The notes under the pieces: generated by a model
The model's database searches: none
Told to the model about the DNA's origin: nothing
Seen by the model: only the letters and a program-made list of their open reading frames with translations
Assembly (NCBI RefSeq): GCF_003086295.3
Contig: NC_092040.1
Location: 3,100,001 to 3,164,000 of the forward strand
Length of the DNA: 64,000 bases
Source of the DNA: Arachis hypogaea
Lineage: Eukaryota > Streptophyta > Magnoliopsida > Fabales > Fabaceae
Direction of reading: 5' to 3'
Program-made: the position numbers and the translations under genes
In this document: one piece after another, positions 1-12,678 of the stretch
Layout of the letters: every line of letters starts with the position of its first letter
Position numbering within the stretch: the first letter of the stretch is position 1

Positions 1-2150
1 TAATTTTTGTTGAATTTAGACCAACTTGGTTGGACTTTGTTGCCAAAAATACTTAGATGTGTAACTGGACTAATTTTTTTTTTGGTGACGTAGCTGGACT
101 AATTTATGTAATTGAAAAAATGACTAAATTAATAGATGTTCACAAATATATTTGGTAAATATTTAATTAAACATGTCACATATCATATATGTTGTCAATT
201 AATGTTTTACAAAGATTAATTATTGATGAAAATTATGAATAGAGTGATTAAAGGACAAATATAATTAATTTTTAGTGTTTAGCTAACATGTATCCTTAAT
301 AAAACTACTATTAATAAAATATTTTAAATATTTTCATTTAATAAATGAAAAACAAATGCATTGAAAATTTAAATTTTTTGTATTTTAAAAAAATATTTTA
401 ATTTATCATCTTAATATGTATCTTTAAAATACAAATTAGATAAATTTTAATTTTTAATGGATTAATTTAATTGAAAAATTTTTGTAGGAATAAATTAAAA
501 ATATATCATCTTTTAAAAATTAATTTAATTATTAATTTTTATTAAGTTATGACTCATAACTAAAGTAAATATTATAATGTTACATTATGCCTAATTTATT
601 AAAAAAAGACAAATAAATAATATAATAAATTTTAAATATTTTATTTTTATTTTAAATATTTTATTATTTACTTTTAAAAATAAATTAAAAAATTTAAATA
701 CCACAATAAAAAAATATCATAGAATTCACCCATGACTAATATCTATTATATCACACACGTGGAACTTCGACCATCACAAAATTCAACAAACACCACCAAC
801 TACCTGGGTCAATCTGCATTTTCAGAAAATAAAATATTATAATATGTGTCTGTGGTCTTTATCACTTATCAGTATCAATTATTTTTGAAACTGACCTAGG
901 AATTAGAAAGTAGAAAGTCTAAAACCAATAAGATTCCTTTCTCCACCACATTTGTGATTTGTGGGATTAACAAGGTTATTTTGTTTTGTCAGCAAAGTAG
1001 TAATATATTTTAACATCATAATTTTTAGTATTTTTAAAATGATAAAAAATATATAAATTAAAAAGTTCGATTTATATATTTTAAATTTTTTAATTTTTTT
1101 AAACACAAATTAGACGGTTCGATTTGTGTACGTTTTACAAATCAGACAATTCAATTTGTATATCTTTAAAAATCAGAAGGTTTAATTTCTGTACTTTTAC
1201 TAAATTGAACGGTCCAATTTTTACTTTTCTAATTAAACACTTTTATATTTAAAAATAACACCACAATAATTCATATTTTAAAAAAATACTATTACTACTC
1301 CAATATTAAAAATAAAAAATTCGATTAACAAACGGGCACTTCAAAGTATCAATAATTCACAAGACAAAAAAAAAATTCAATAATTCATTGCTTTGTTCAA
1401 ATAATATATTTAGAAGAAGAACCAAATTACCAAAATTGCATACATAAAATTTTGGCACACAAAAAGTAATTTCAAGATGTAAATAATATTTTTTTTAAAT
1501 ATTATTAGTTTGATAAAAATAACACAAACTATTTTTTGTACTGACAAGTAGTTTGTGTATTTGGTTTAATTTCTTACAGAAATATTTAAATAATTATTGT
1601 AAAGATGTATAAAAATGGGGATAAAATTCATCCTTTTTCCATTTTCTTTTTAAAATTTGTAATTATTAATGTAAAAATAAAATTGTAGAGAGATTTACTT
1701 AATAAATGTCACCTAATTTTACGAATAGAAATCTCACATTCTTCTAAGTATGGTTAAAAAAAAATGACATCCAAATTTAATCCATCAAAATTTTAAAAAT
1801 ATATATCTCATATTTAATTATTTTTGTCAAATTAATATTTTTTAAAAATGCATTCATCATTTTTTCCTGCCATAATTATTATTTTACACAATCGTTTACA
1901 TAAACTAATTATTTTTGTTGACATTATATAACTAACTAAATTTATGTCTAATTTTTTTTCTTATAATATCTTTTACTTTGACAAATCAAAGATTAATTTA
2001 TCGCGAATCATAAATCTATTCGAGAGTTTGTCGCTAAAACTATCTTAATTTGACAGTAAACTAAAACTAAATCCATGTTTTTTTATTGTAATAAAAAAAC
2101 ACGTGTATTTAGTGATTGTCATGATAGCAACTTGTGCAAGTGTCTGGACA
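1..2150. other. AT-rich intergenic DNA upstream of the WAT1 cluster
   Basis: No open frame here resembles a protein. The stretch is rich in A and T runs. It includes one short tandem repeat, listed separately. The last ~150 bases must hold the promoter and 5' leader of the first transporter gene, but I cannot pick out a convincing TATA box. Confidence 0.6.
1103..1232. repeat. Imperfect short tandem repeat, about 4 units of ~33 bp
   Basis: Successive units have the pattern 'aaattgaacggttcgatttgtgta' with drift, followed by a T-rich linker. I count four (about 1103-1137, 1138-1170, 1171-1200, 1201-1232). Each unit is itself partly palindromic (aaat...attt). There is no coding content. The function is unknown. 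Confidence 0.5.
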
Positions 2151-2317
2151 AGGGAACAGCAGCCTTGTCTTCAAAATATTGAAGTCAACATCATCATTGC
2201 TTGAATGCAAAATTAGATTCAAAAGATACCAGAACCAAGACAAGTAGCACCGAAGTTAAAGTTGAAAACTTTCTTTCATTTCTAGCAACCCCATTTTGCA
2301 GTTCAAGTGTTTGTGAG

Positions 2318-4583
2318 ATGGCAACTGGTTCAGGATCAATTATATGGAAGACACAGTTGGCCATGTTAATGGCACCCCTAATCTATGGAGGTTACAATGT
2401 TGTCACCAAAGTGGCACTCAATGATGGTGTCAACCAGCTTGTCTTCTGTGTCTTCAGGGATCTCATTGCCCTTTCTGTTCTTGCTCCTGTTGCTTATTTC
2501 CATGAAAAGTATGTGTATTTCTCTTCACTTTCTCCATTACTTGTAAATGGATAGGTGCAATTATTGGAGTCATCGCTATCATAGTTGTACGGATTCCGTC
2601 TTTTTTATTTTTAAATCTTTTTTGTTTGTTTGTTTGTTAATATATAGAACATGCTTTCCATTTAACTGAAATCAAATGTGCTTACTTTTTTTGGAAATTG
2701 ATTTGAGGCATTTAATAATAATTATCATAAAGAACCTGATTGTATATATGTACTATGTTTGTGTGTGATTGATGTTGCTAATGGTTCTGGAAATTCTGGA
2801 AATGTAATTTCTTTGCACATTTAAGTTTACAGTCCTTAACATCAAGAGTATAGAAGTGAAACTTTAAGTATAGTCTATACTATTTTGTCCCCTTATTATG
2901 ATGGTATTTTTTCAATTTATCATAATGTTTGATATCCTTATCTTACCATGTTGTCTATAGGCATATGCGACCACCCATTACTAAGAAGCTATTAATGTCA
3001 TTCTTCTTGCTTGGATCACTTGGGTGAGCTTCTTCATATACTCACTTATTTCCTAATTTTTCAGTAATGTAAGAACTATATTGTTTTATTAATACATAAA
3101 TAATGTTTGCTTCTTGAATATTGTTCAGGATATTTGCCAACCAGCTTCTGTTTCTTATTGGTTTAAAGTATACCAATGCAACATATGCTGCTGCCACACA
3201 GCCAGCCATTCCTGTCTTTACATTTCTGTTTTCTGCAATAATGGGGTCAGCTTCACACTTTCACTCTTTTTGATTTCTAAATCTCTGAGTTTTCATACAA
3301 TATAATGTTTGAAACACAGTAAAGCATGCCTTAACTTATTTATGCAGGGTAGAAAAAGTGAACTTGCTAAGATATGAAGGGTGGGCAAAGGTTGGAGGGA
3401 CTATTATCTGTGTCTTTGGTGCCTTGTTGATGGTGTTCTATCGCGGTCCAGTTGTGATAGGAAATGAAGAAATAGTAATGAAAAGTGCATCTCAAACTGA
3501 GCCATCTGGATGGTTAATTGATGGTTTGCAACATATAGGATTTGATCAATTCAGTCTTGGTGTTATGTGCTTAATAGGTAACTGCATGTGCATGGGTGCT
3601 TATCTAGCCATTCAGGTATCTAATCCTTTTTTTGTATCCATTAAATGACTTTTAATCACTCCATCCATTTCAAATTAAATGTCACCTGAGACAAATCAAT
3701 ACATCAAAAGATTGTTTTATCTAGATATAACTATATCTGATACATGATTTTAGATGTACTAATTTGTCAAAGGAGACATTTATTTGAGTGGAGGAAGTAT
3801 ATTCATTTCCTTGCTTCCAGTTTGAACCAATTTGTTTCGATCTCTTTTCAGGCACCGCTATTGAGAAAGTACCCCACAAATATATCTCTCACAGCATATT
3901 CCTACTTCTTTGGAACTGTATTAATGGTGATAGTATCAATGTTTATGACTAATGGGATTACTGACTGGGCTCTAACGGGGTCCGAAATTCTTGCTGTTAT
4001 TTATTCTGTGAGTGTCTGAATCTTTTAAATCAATCTCCATCCTCATGAGCCCTTGTTTGTTATTGCTTAATGCTGATCATCTTCTGGTCCATTTACATCC
4101 GTAAGCCATGTTTATGAAGCTAATATTTCCCCTTTTTCTTTGTTCCAGGGAGTTCTTGCATCTGCCCTTGGTTATGCACTTATTACATGGAGCAGTAAGA
4201 TCTTGGGACCAACCATGGTTTCCCTATATATCTCCCTTCAACCTGCATGTGCTACTATCCTTTCCCTAATTTTTCTTGGAAGTGCTGTCTACCTGGGAAG
4301 GTATTGCTCTTAAGTCCTAATAGCTTCCTTCCACTTACTGATGCATTTTGTTCTATGAGCTATGGCATCTAGAAGTGGCATCCTCAAATTATATCTTATT
4401 ATTTTGAAAGTTTCTTATCAGTCTTATTTTTTGGTGCATGACAACAGTATCTTGGGAGGAACATTTATCATCGCTGGCCTATACATTGTTACTTGGGGAT
4501 CATACAGAGAAAGACAGACAGAAGCGAATGATGGAGTTATTCCCTATGAATTTTGTGTTTCAGAGCCACTGATTCAGAAATAG
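2318..4583 (+). CDS. WAT1-related (MtN21/EamA-like) transporter, gene 1 of cluster, 7 exons, 360 aa
   Basis: I read the exons as 2318-2508, 2961-3023, 3129-3245, 3348-3615, 3852-4007, 4149-4300 and 4448-4583. Every junction is GT-AG, and together they give 1083 nt with no internal stop. The product is a polytopic membrane protein with two EamA (drug/metabolite transporter) repeats, roughly residues 20-150 and 190-330, normally ten membrane helices. Recognisable family stretches include [20 protein letters not shown], then RPPITKK and [10 protein letters not shown]. The length matches the family (about 350-400 aa). From memory it is nearest the At4g19185/At5g45370 subgroup. Relatives export amino acids or move auxin at the plasma membrane or tonoplast, but the substrate here cannot be read from sequence. 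I chose the ATG at 2318 because it precedes the conserved first helix and matches the paralogues; the open frame upstream has no in-frame ATG. Intron 4 carries a MITE. Confidence 0.9.
3659..3797. mobile_element. Stowaway-like MITE in intron 4 of WAT1 gene 1
   Basis: The left end CTCCATCCATTTCAAATTAA is mirrored by the right end ...TTATTTGAGTGGAGGAAG. These are diverged versions of the CTCCCTCCGT termini typical of Tc1/mariner Stowaway MITEs. The element is about 140 bp with no coding capacity. It is absent from the same intron of the two paralogues, so it probably arrived after the duplications. Confidence 0.6.
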
Positions 4584-5056
4584 CCAACATTTTAGAAGTC
4601 TGTTACTCCGGGACCCTTCAATGTTTCTCATAAGTCTTTGGCTTAAGGAATTGAATTATGCAATTTTTGTGTATTTGATTATGCTATGATTGTAATAGAA
4701 TTGGATAGCAACACATTGATTTTCATTGTGTATTGAAATTAATTTCTGTATATTTGATTTTATCTATGTGAAATGTCATATTAAATCAACACAAAACTAA
4801 CCTGAGTTACTTACAAACTAACTAGAGTTATCACTAAGTCACTAACTAACCTGTGCTAGCCAACTATGCTGATTGAGACAAGTTAAAAAATAATATTTAA
4901 TTGCTGATAGAAGACAATACTAGCTTAATCAAACACCAAGATCTAGTAGCACCCACTGAGCTAAATGCCTAAAAGACAAAAACTTCCCTTCCTTCTTGAC
5001 AACCATTTTCCCCATTTTGTGTGTGATTGATTGTGTGGAAATTACAGTGGTGTGAT
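4584..5056. other. Intergenic spacer between WAT1 genes 1 and 2
   Basis: It holds the 3' UTR of gene 1 and the promoter/5' leader of gene 2. The last ~100 bases contain 'cactgagctaaa', which recurs before the third intact gene (about 24330), so the leaders are homologous. I see no other feature. Confidence 0.6.
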
Positions 5057-7813
5057 ATGGAAAATGGTGCTTCAGGATCTGTGAGGGGTGGTGAGACATG
5101 GAAGGCACAGTTGACCATGTCAATGGTGCCCCTAATCTATGGAGCATACCCTGTCATCACAAAAGTTGCACTCAATGATGGAGTCAACCAACTAGTCTTC
5201 TGTGTCTACAGAGTTCTCATTGGCTTTTTCGTCCTTTCTCCTTTTGCTTATTTCCTAGAGAGGTATGTAACTATCTATGCTCTTATTTATCCCACTTGTT
5301 TCAACCATTAATTATATTAAAAAGAGCTAACTAACTATATGCTTTCCTTCTTATTGTTGACTTAACACTATATATGACTGTTTAAAGAAAAAGATAAGAC
5401 TAATGAAATAATGAAGAGTGTGTATTCTGATTTTCAATGATTACAAAAAGCTGTTATATATCAACATCTTCTTGTTAAAAAAATCTACAAAATCCATACA
5501 AAATCCTATTTCTGCAAACCTCTTAACAGAAAATATTTCTACAAAGTTCGAGGATAGAAGGAAATATTTAAGGGATAAAGGACAAAGGGTTCTGCTGCTG
5601 CTGCTGATTGTTACAATTTGTAACTGGGCCAGTGTTGCAACTTTGTGGCTTCAGCATTTTTCTTTACTCTTATCATTGACTTCATTTGGTAGATTAGGCC
5701 TTTTGATTGTGAATAGTAGCAGGAGCTGTGTTAGTTGTAGATATAGTTGTAATTGGTAACTGTCTTGGGATGAAAAATAAGAAATAATGAGATAACAGGA
5801 ACTGAGAAACAAGAGTAATAATCTAAAATGTGTACTATACTAGAAATGTATAATACTTGCTTTCTTTGCAAATTTAACAGTCCTACACATTTTCAAACTT
5901 TAGAGCTCAAACTTTATCTTCACTTCATTTGTAATATGTGGTATCCTCACCTTACCATGTTGTCTATAGGCAGGCGCGACCGCCCGTTACTAAGCACCTA
6001 CTCATGTCATTCTTCTTGCTTGGATTACTTGGGTGAGCTTCTTCATTTACTCATTTCAGTTTATATAATTAATAACTTTTGTTATATTAATACATACAGA
6101 ATTCTTGCTTCTTGAATCTTGATCAGGATATTTGGCAACCAGCTTTTGTTTCTTATTGGTCTAAACTTGACCAATCCAACATATGCAGCTGCCACTCAGC
6201 CAGCCATTCCAGTCTTAACATTTATGTTTTCTGCAATCATGGGGTCAATTTCACACTTTCACTCTTATGGATTCCTATTTCTGTGTGTTGGCATATCATT
6301 TTTATATTTTAGATACCTTAACTTATTGATGCAGCACAGAGAAAGTGAACTTGCTAAGATATGAAGGTGTGGCAAAGGTTGGAGGAACTATTATCTGTGT
6401 CTCTGGAGCCATATCAATGGTGTTGTATCCCGGTCCAGTTGTTATAGGAAATCCTGAAACAGGAATGGAGCATGTATCACAGAATCCATCTGGGTTGAAG
6501 GATGTAGGATTCGACCAATTCCAACTTGGGGTTATCTGCATAATAGGGAATTGCATGTGCATGGCAGGTTATCTATCAATTCAGGTTTGTATCCTTTTGT
6601 TATGTAGTGTTAAATATATTTATAGCATTAAGGTAAAAGGTAATAATCAGTGATCGGCAATCAATGTTGTGTTAACGTTTTTGATACATCGAAAAATTAA
6701 TGTAATCTGACATTGCCAGTATTAGCCACCACCACCATGAGCCAAACTCTTACATGTCCAAGTTATTGAGAATGCAACTTTGTAATGCTTTGTCATGTAT
6801 CAGCACTCCAAGTTCTTATCACATCTCTTATGATTCAGATGAAAAACACTGAGAACTTTGGATAGGTATAGTATTCAAATTCAAACAAGTCTTTTTATGT
6901 CATTGATAATAGGATTCATATTTTGGACTATGATTCTAAATATAATTATAAATTATCTGCTTCTAGTTTGAGGGCTTATCAAATTCATTAACTTACATAC
7001 TTCAATATTTGGTGGTAGGTTCTGCTACATGGAAAGTAGTTGTCACTTCTAATTTATTTCTATGACTTATATTTTCAGGCAAAATTGTTGAAAAAGTACC
7101 CCACAAACCTGTCCCTCACAGCATATTCCTACTTCTTTGGAACTGTATTAATGGTGATAGTATCGATTTTCATGACAGACGGGATAACTGACTGGACTTT
7201 GACACAGTCAGAAATACTTGCTGTTCTTTATGCTGTGAGTCACTAAAAATTTTTAGTCTCTAAAATTGCATCCGAATATATTGATTTACAAATGAAACAA
7301 AAAAGGTTAAAATGACTTATAATGGAGGGAGTAATAGATTATTCTGGTTTTTCAACATATAGTTTATGACAAATTATTTCTTTTTTTTTCACCCTTTAGG
7401 GAATTATTGCATCTGCTCTTGGTTATGGACTCATAACATGGTCCAACAAGATTTTGGGGCCAACTATGGTTTCCTTATATAACTCCCTTCAACCTGCATT
7501 CGCTACCCTGCTGTCCCTAATTTTCCTTGGAAGTCCTGTTTACTTGGGAAGGTATTGCTGCTATGTATTGCTTCCAGTTATTGATGCATTCTGAAATTAT
7601 ATTTTACTTTAAAGTTTCTCACTAATCTTTTTTTTAATTTTATTTTATGTTTTGGTGCATGACAACAGCATCCTGGGAGGAACTTTTATCATTGTTGGCC
7701 TATATATTGTTACTTGGGGATCTTACAAAGAAAAGCAGGCAGATGCTGCTGAAAATCTTCCTTGTGAATCTTGTGTTTCTGAGCCACTTATTCATGAAAA
7801 GACTGTGTGTTAA
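5057..7813 (+). CDS. WAT1-related (MtN21/EamA-like) transporter, gene 2 of cluster, 7 exons, 362 aa
   Basis: The exons are 5057-5262, 5970-6032, 6127-6243, 6335-6584, 7079-7234, 7400-7551 and 7669-7813. All introns are GT-AG and the spliced frame is 1089 nt without stops. Exons 2, 3, 5 and 6 have exactly the same lengths (63, 117, 156, 152) as in the neighbouring copies. Exon 4 is 18 nt shorter than in gene 1, removing six residues from the central loop between the two EamA repeats. Start: the ATG before [15 protein letters not shown]; an upstream ATG at 5027 would add ten unconserved residues. The protein ends [10 protein letters not shown], close to the end of the third copy. It is expected to be an integral membrane carrier of small organic solutes; the substrate is unknown. 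Introns 1 and 4 are long. Intron 5 holds a short MITE remnant ending near 7334. Confidence 0.9.
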
Positions 7814-8194
7814 AAGGCTCATTATTTCATAGTCCTCTAATGCTTCCCTTAAATTATTAGCTTAGGAACTTAATTATAAAGTTTCATTTCTGCTTATATG
7901 TTTCACATCATATCTCTTACTCTATATTATTCTTTACTTAAGAATGAAATTGAATAGAATAAACATATATGTCTACTATATCTATAATGCTATACATACA
8001 CATTTTCTATATTTTTCTATTTTTGTAGTTATTGATGGAAGTTATTGATAGAATTGTCTATTGGTATTTTTGATAAGGACACAACCTTGTATGGACATCC
8101 AATGAAAGTTGGCGTGTAATAAATTAAAAATGTTGAGTTTAGTAAACAAATAATAATATTTTGGTGACGACAAACATAGTATTATTTGGGTTAA
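7814..8194. other. 3' flank of WAT1 gene 2; possible left end of a copia-type LTR
   Basis: The first ~200 bases are 3' UTR and downstream DNA of gene 2. From about 8128 (TGTTGAG...) the sequence may be the start of an LTR that continues at 14790, interrupted by the SINE and LINE insertions. That continuity follows from the matching target duplications. The LTR identity is a guess from general appearance. Confidence 0.3.
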
Positions 8195-8412
8195 AAGTTC
8201 AATTGGGATTTTTTTTTTGGTTGGTGGACTGCACAACCCTCAATTTTAGGTACACAATACACACCCACACATTCCTCACATACTTACCATTACTTACCAT
8301 TTTTTTTTTTTCGGTTGTAGCTGGTAGGACTTGAACCCGATACCTTTTTGAGATGGGGAGAGGGCAGAATGCCATGTGAGCTATGGCTCATTGGCAAGTT
8401 CAATTGGGATTT
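8195..8412 (-). mobile_element. tRNA-derived SINE with 17-bp target duplication and extended 3' tail
   Basis: The target duplication AAGTTCAATTGGGATTT lies at 8195-8211 and 8396-8412. On the minus strand the body runs 8395 to 8312, starting GCCAATGAGCCATAGCTCA and containing a B-box-like GGGTTCAAGTCC. It is followed by a poly(A) run (8311-8300), then about 80 bp of unrelated sequence (8299-8219), then a second short A run (8218-8212). A related SINE lies at 29583-29676 with the same start and a similar body but only one poly(A). The extra segment therefore looks like 3'-transduced flank. SINEs are transcribed by Pol III and moved by LINE machinery. Confidence 0.75.
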
Positions 8413-8468
8413 GATTTTTTTTTTTGGTAGGCAAAAGGGGCTAAAGGCCCCAAAAAGAAAACAAACAG

Positions 8469-11400
8469 TTACAAATTAATAACACAACGGGGTAAGGAGG
8501 CCCCTTTCATGTCAGCATCTAAGATGGATCTCAAATCCACAAAAGGGGAGTCAATGAAGCAATACCCTGTACCTCTCTCCTTCACACTTTTTTTTGCCAG
8601 CCAGTCTGCAGCCTGGTTACCCTCCCTGTAGGTATGTCTGATTTCAACACTCCATTGTTTTTTCAACCAAATATTGATACTCCTGATTAAGTTGTTTGGG
8701 TGTTGATTCAGTCTCCTTCCTTTCGTAATTGCTTCATATACAGCCCTTGCGTCTACTTCAAGTTCCACTCTTTTGAACTCCAAATCCCAGGCAGTCTTCA
8801 AAGCATAGCATACTCCCCACAATTCAGCTTGAAAGGCAGAACAAGTCCCTAAATTAGCCATGAAGCCGGCAACCCATCTCCCCCAATGGTCCCTTGCCAG
8901 TCCACCACATCCTGAACCTTTTTCGTTGGACACCCCATCAGAATTGAATTTTATCCAGCCTTCAACAGGGGGTTTCCACGCTACTTCAATCTCCACTCTT
9001 CTTTTCTTTTGACAGAATAGCTCCTCTTTTTTGAAAGCTTCATTTATGGAATTTGTTGTCTGGAAAATAGTTGCTATAGTGTCTATCGGCCGTCTGAAGG
9101 GAGGAGAGAAGATTTCACAGTTACGCCACCTCCATAGCCACCAGTAGGTAACTGAGAATTTTGTTATCCATGGAGTTTGGTTATTCTTTCCTAGCTCTGT
9201 TGTTAAATTCCACCGGAGCCAAGCATCGAAGGGAGCTCTAAAGAAGTTTTGAATTTTACAGGGATTAATTAATTGAGTCCATATACTTGAAGCAACAGGA
9301 CAATCTCGCAGGACATGGCTTTAAACTTCCGTCAGACTGTTGCAACGATGACATTCATCTCCTGTACTAAATAGTTTCCTTCTTCTCGCACCTGTCATCA
9401 ATTTCCTATGCAAGGTTAGCCACATAAAGATTTTTATTTTCTGGGGCCCTTTCCATCCCCATAAAACTTCCCATATGCGGTCCTGTGTATCTGTCTGCTG
9501 GCTGATTTTTCTATATGTACTTGCTATGCTGAATTCTCCTGTTGGTGTCAAACTCCATAGAATTTTGTCTTCTTTAAGGTTATCCCAAGGGGGATGTATG
9601 GCCTGAATTTTATAGATGATGTTATCTGGAAGATATCTTCTGAGTAAGTTAAAATCCCATCCTCCATTTAGGTCAGTAGCTTCTGTGAGAGTGATTTCCA
9701 TGTTTTCCTCTTCTATTGGTATGATAGCTTTTTGGATTAAACTACCTTCGTTCTTAAGCCAGGGGTCAATCCACAGCCGAATTCTCCTACGATTTCCAAT
9801 GGAAAACTCAATGTTATCTTTAAAAAAGCCCCAAACTTTTGCTAAACTTCTCCACAGATCAGAGTCTGATTGCTTGCTGAGGATATTTTGTCTCAGGTCT
9901 TGTCCTCTCCCATATTTACTGAGCATTACTTGCGCCCATAAGCTTTCTTTTTCCATAACTAATCTCCAAATGATCTTTTGTAAAAAAGCCTCATTCATTT
10001 TACTTAGCTTCCGAAAACCGAGACCACCCTCTTTAATTGGCTTGCATATCGTCTCCCAGCTTATAGCGTGAACCTTCCTGCTCTCTCTACCATCCCCCCA
10101 GATAAAACTTCGCTGTATCCTTTCAACCTCTTTGCAAATACCTTTCGGGACTTGGGTATGCATCATATCATAATTGAGAATGGGACTGATGACTGCCTTG
10201 GCCAGAGTTATCCTCCCTGCCATCGATAAACAATTCATCTTCCATCCTCCTAGCTTGTTCTTTACTCTATCAAGAGTAGTTTTAAAGTTGTCCTTCTTCT
10301 TCCTGTTATCACTAATCATAGCTCCTAAGTATTTGCCAAGATTGGACTGTTCTTGGAATCCACTGATATTGCTGATCTGGTTCCTAAGCCTCTCTTCAAC
10401 ATTCTTAGAAAAAACAATAGCGGTTTTTTCTGCATTAATTTTTAAGCCAGAAACTTGTCCAAATCTGTTAAGAGCCCTCAAGATGCCTTCAATTTGGTCA
10501 ACAGAAGCTTGTGAAAAAAGGATTAAATCATCCGCAAATAGAAGGTGGGAGATAAATGGTCCTTCTCTCCCTGCCCTCATAGGTTTCCAATCGCCTTTAT
10601 CTACCAGGTCCTCTATAAAGTGTGATAGTTTATCCATAGCTATTACAAACAAGTATGGCGAGAGGGGGTCGCCTTGCCTGAGTCCCCGAGTAGGAGTGAT
10701 TATATCAGTTTTTCCTCCATTCCACAGAATTTTATAAGTCACCGAATTGATACACTCTTTTATGAGTCGTCTGGCCACACCTCCAATTCCAAATTCAGCT
10801 ATGCATTCATCCACAAAGCTCCATCTCAAGCAATCATAAGCTTTAGCAAAATCGATTTTTATCGCCATGAACTTTTTCTTACCCTTCATACGCTTCATAT
10901 CATGAATCATTTCCTTTGCAATAATGACATTATCATGAATGACTCTTCCTGGGACAAAACTGGATTGATTAGGGGAAATACGGTCATGTAAGGTAGGCTT
11001 AATTCTCTCCACCAACAATTTAGAGATGCATTTATATACCACATTACAAAGAGCAATGGGTCGAAATTGTGATATAAATTCAGGTTGGTCAATTTTGGGT
11101 ATGAGGGTAATGAGGGTTTGGTTTATTTCTCTTATCTCTTCTGGATTTTCCCAAATTCTTTTAATAAAACTACAGACAGAGTCTTTCACCATACTCCAAT
11201 TCTCCTTATAGAAGTAGGCTGGGAATCCATCCTCTCCCGGAGCTTTTAGGGACCCAATGTGAAAAATAGCCTTGTGGATTTCTTCATTATTTGGCTGCTT
11301 CAGTAAGGCCGCTTTATGTTCATCTTTCATGACTGGGTAAGAGATAGGCAGATCAAGACTTAGGTAGTCTGTGGACTCTTCCTTATAAAGACTAGAGTAA

Positions 11401-12590
11401 AAGCTCACTGCCATGTCTTTGAGTTCTTGTTGTTCCTCACACCAAGATCCATCCCCTCTTCTAAGTTTTAAGATCCTGTTCTTCCGTCTCCTTATAGCTG
11501 TTTTTGTGTGATAAAACTTCATATTGCGGTCTCCATCAACAATCCATTGCTGCCGAGATTTTTGCAACCAAAGTAATTCCTCCTGGTTTAAAATTTGATC
11601 GAGTTCTCTTGACAAATCTCTTTCCAGCTTTTCTAAGTGAGGATTTCTTCCATAGGTGGGGGCTTTTTGAATACCCGCCAATCTGTTCAAAATGGTTCTT
11701 TTCTTCCTAAAAACATTCCCAAAGACTTCTAAATTCCAACTCTTTAAAGCTTCAGTGAGGGATTCCAGGGCTCTCGGGAGGGGGGTGTCATTTGTCCAAG
11801 TCTTCTCAATGAACTCGTTAAAAGATGGGTGTGTTTTCCACATGACCTCAAAACGAAAAGGTCTTTCTCCCAACAGTCTCATACCCGGGGTAAGATTAAC
11901 AAGGAGAGGGTGATGATCTGAATTGACTCTCGGAAGGATGTCCACCCTAGCATTCATGTATCTTCTTCGCCATTCAGCATTAGCTAGACCCCTGTCCAAG
12001 CGCTTGAAGACTCTCTCCATGCCGTCTCTTTGACCACCTTTCCAAGTATACTTTGATCCGACAAATCCCAGGTCTAAGAGGTTACAACTTTGTATCCAAT
12101 TTTTAAATCTTCGGCACGCATGTTGGTCGGCTCTCGCCCCACCTTTCTTCTCTCATTCCTCTGCAATCTCATTAAAGTCTCCTATGACCATCCAAGCATC
12201 CGTAGTAGCATCAGCCAATCTTTTTAAGTTTTCCCATAAGTTTTTTCTAATTCCTTCTTGGGGACTTGCATAGACTGTTGTAAGCTTCCAAGGAGAGTGG
12301 CTTGGGTCCTTTACCTCCATGGCAACATATTGGTGGTGTGTCTCCAATATATTAATGGTCAGTGCTGGATTGTCCCATAACACCCAGATTCCACCTACAT
12401 AACCATCCGCTTCTTCCAAAAAGGAAAAGTTAAAACCGAGAGCTTTTATCACTTCTGTAGCTTTATTTCCACTACATTTTGGCTCATAGATTAGAGTAAT
12501 ATCAGGTCTGTGTTGAGACTTTATTTCTTTGAGTGTGCGAATTGTAGCCTTATTTGCAACACCTCTAATGTTCCAAGCAACAATAATCAT
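8469..12590 (-). pseudogene. LINE ORF2: endonuclease - reverse transcriptase - zf-RVT - RNase H, two in-frame stops
   Basis: It is one continuous frame of 1374 codons from ATG at 12590, interrupted only by TGA at 12155-12153 and TAA at 9323-9321. Residues ~1-230 are the apurinic-type endonuclease (MIIVAWNIRGVANK at the start, GDFNE before the first stop). The reverse transcriptase follows, with the catalytic FADD motif encoded near 10535 (residue ~685) and the upstream RQGDPLSPYLF motif. Next comes a zf-RVT segment with CHRCN just before the second stop. The last ~175 residues (8996-8469) are an RVT_3 RNase H with KFNSDG, an AFQAEL glutamate and a VDA aspartate. RNase H-bearing L1 elements are a known plant lineage. 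With two stops it should not make the full protein. Confidence 0.9.
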
Positions 12591-12678
12591 GGTAAAAGTA
12601 AGCTAAAGGAGGAACTCCTACTAAGGACAGTTGGAAAAACTTTAACCACAAAGGGAAAACAAAAGTGGTCCTGGACCA

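Noticed and set aside
2201..2317. Upstream extension of WAT1 gene 1
   Set aside because: The frame is open back to 2201 but contains no ATG before 2318, and the extra residues are not shared with the paralogues. It is 5' leader.
8312..8395. tRNA gene on the minus strand
   Set aside because: The B-box-like sequence and poly(A), with a flanking target duplication, mark it as a SINE. No cloverleaf can be drawn.
9616..12020. Long plus-strand frames opposite LINE ORF2
   Set aside because: They are antisense shadows of a strongly recognisable reverse transcriptase frame and carry no domain of their own.
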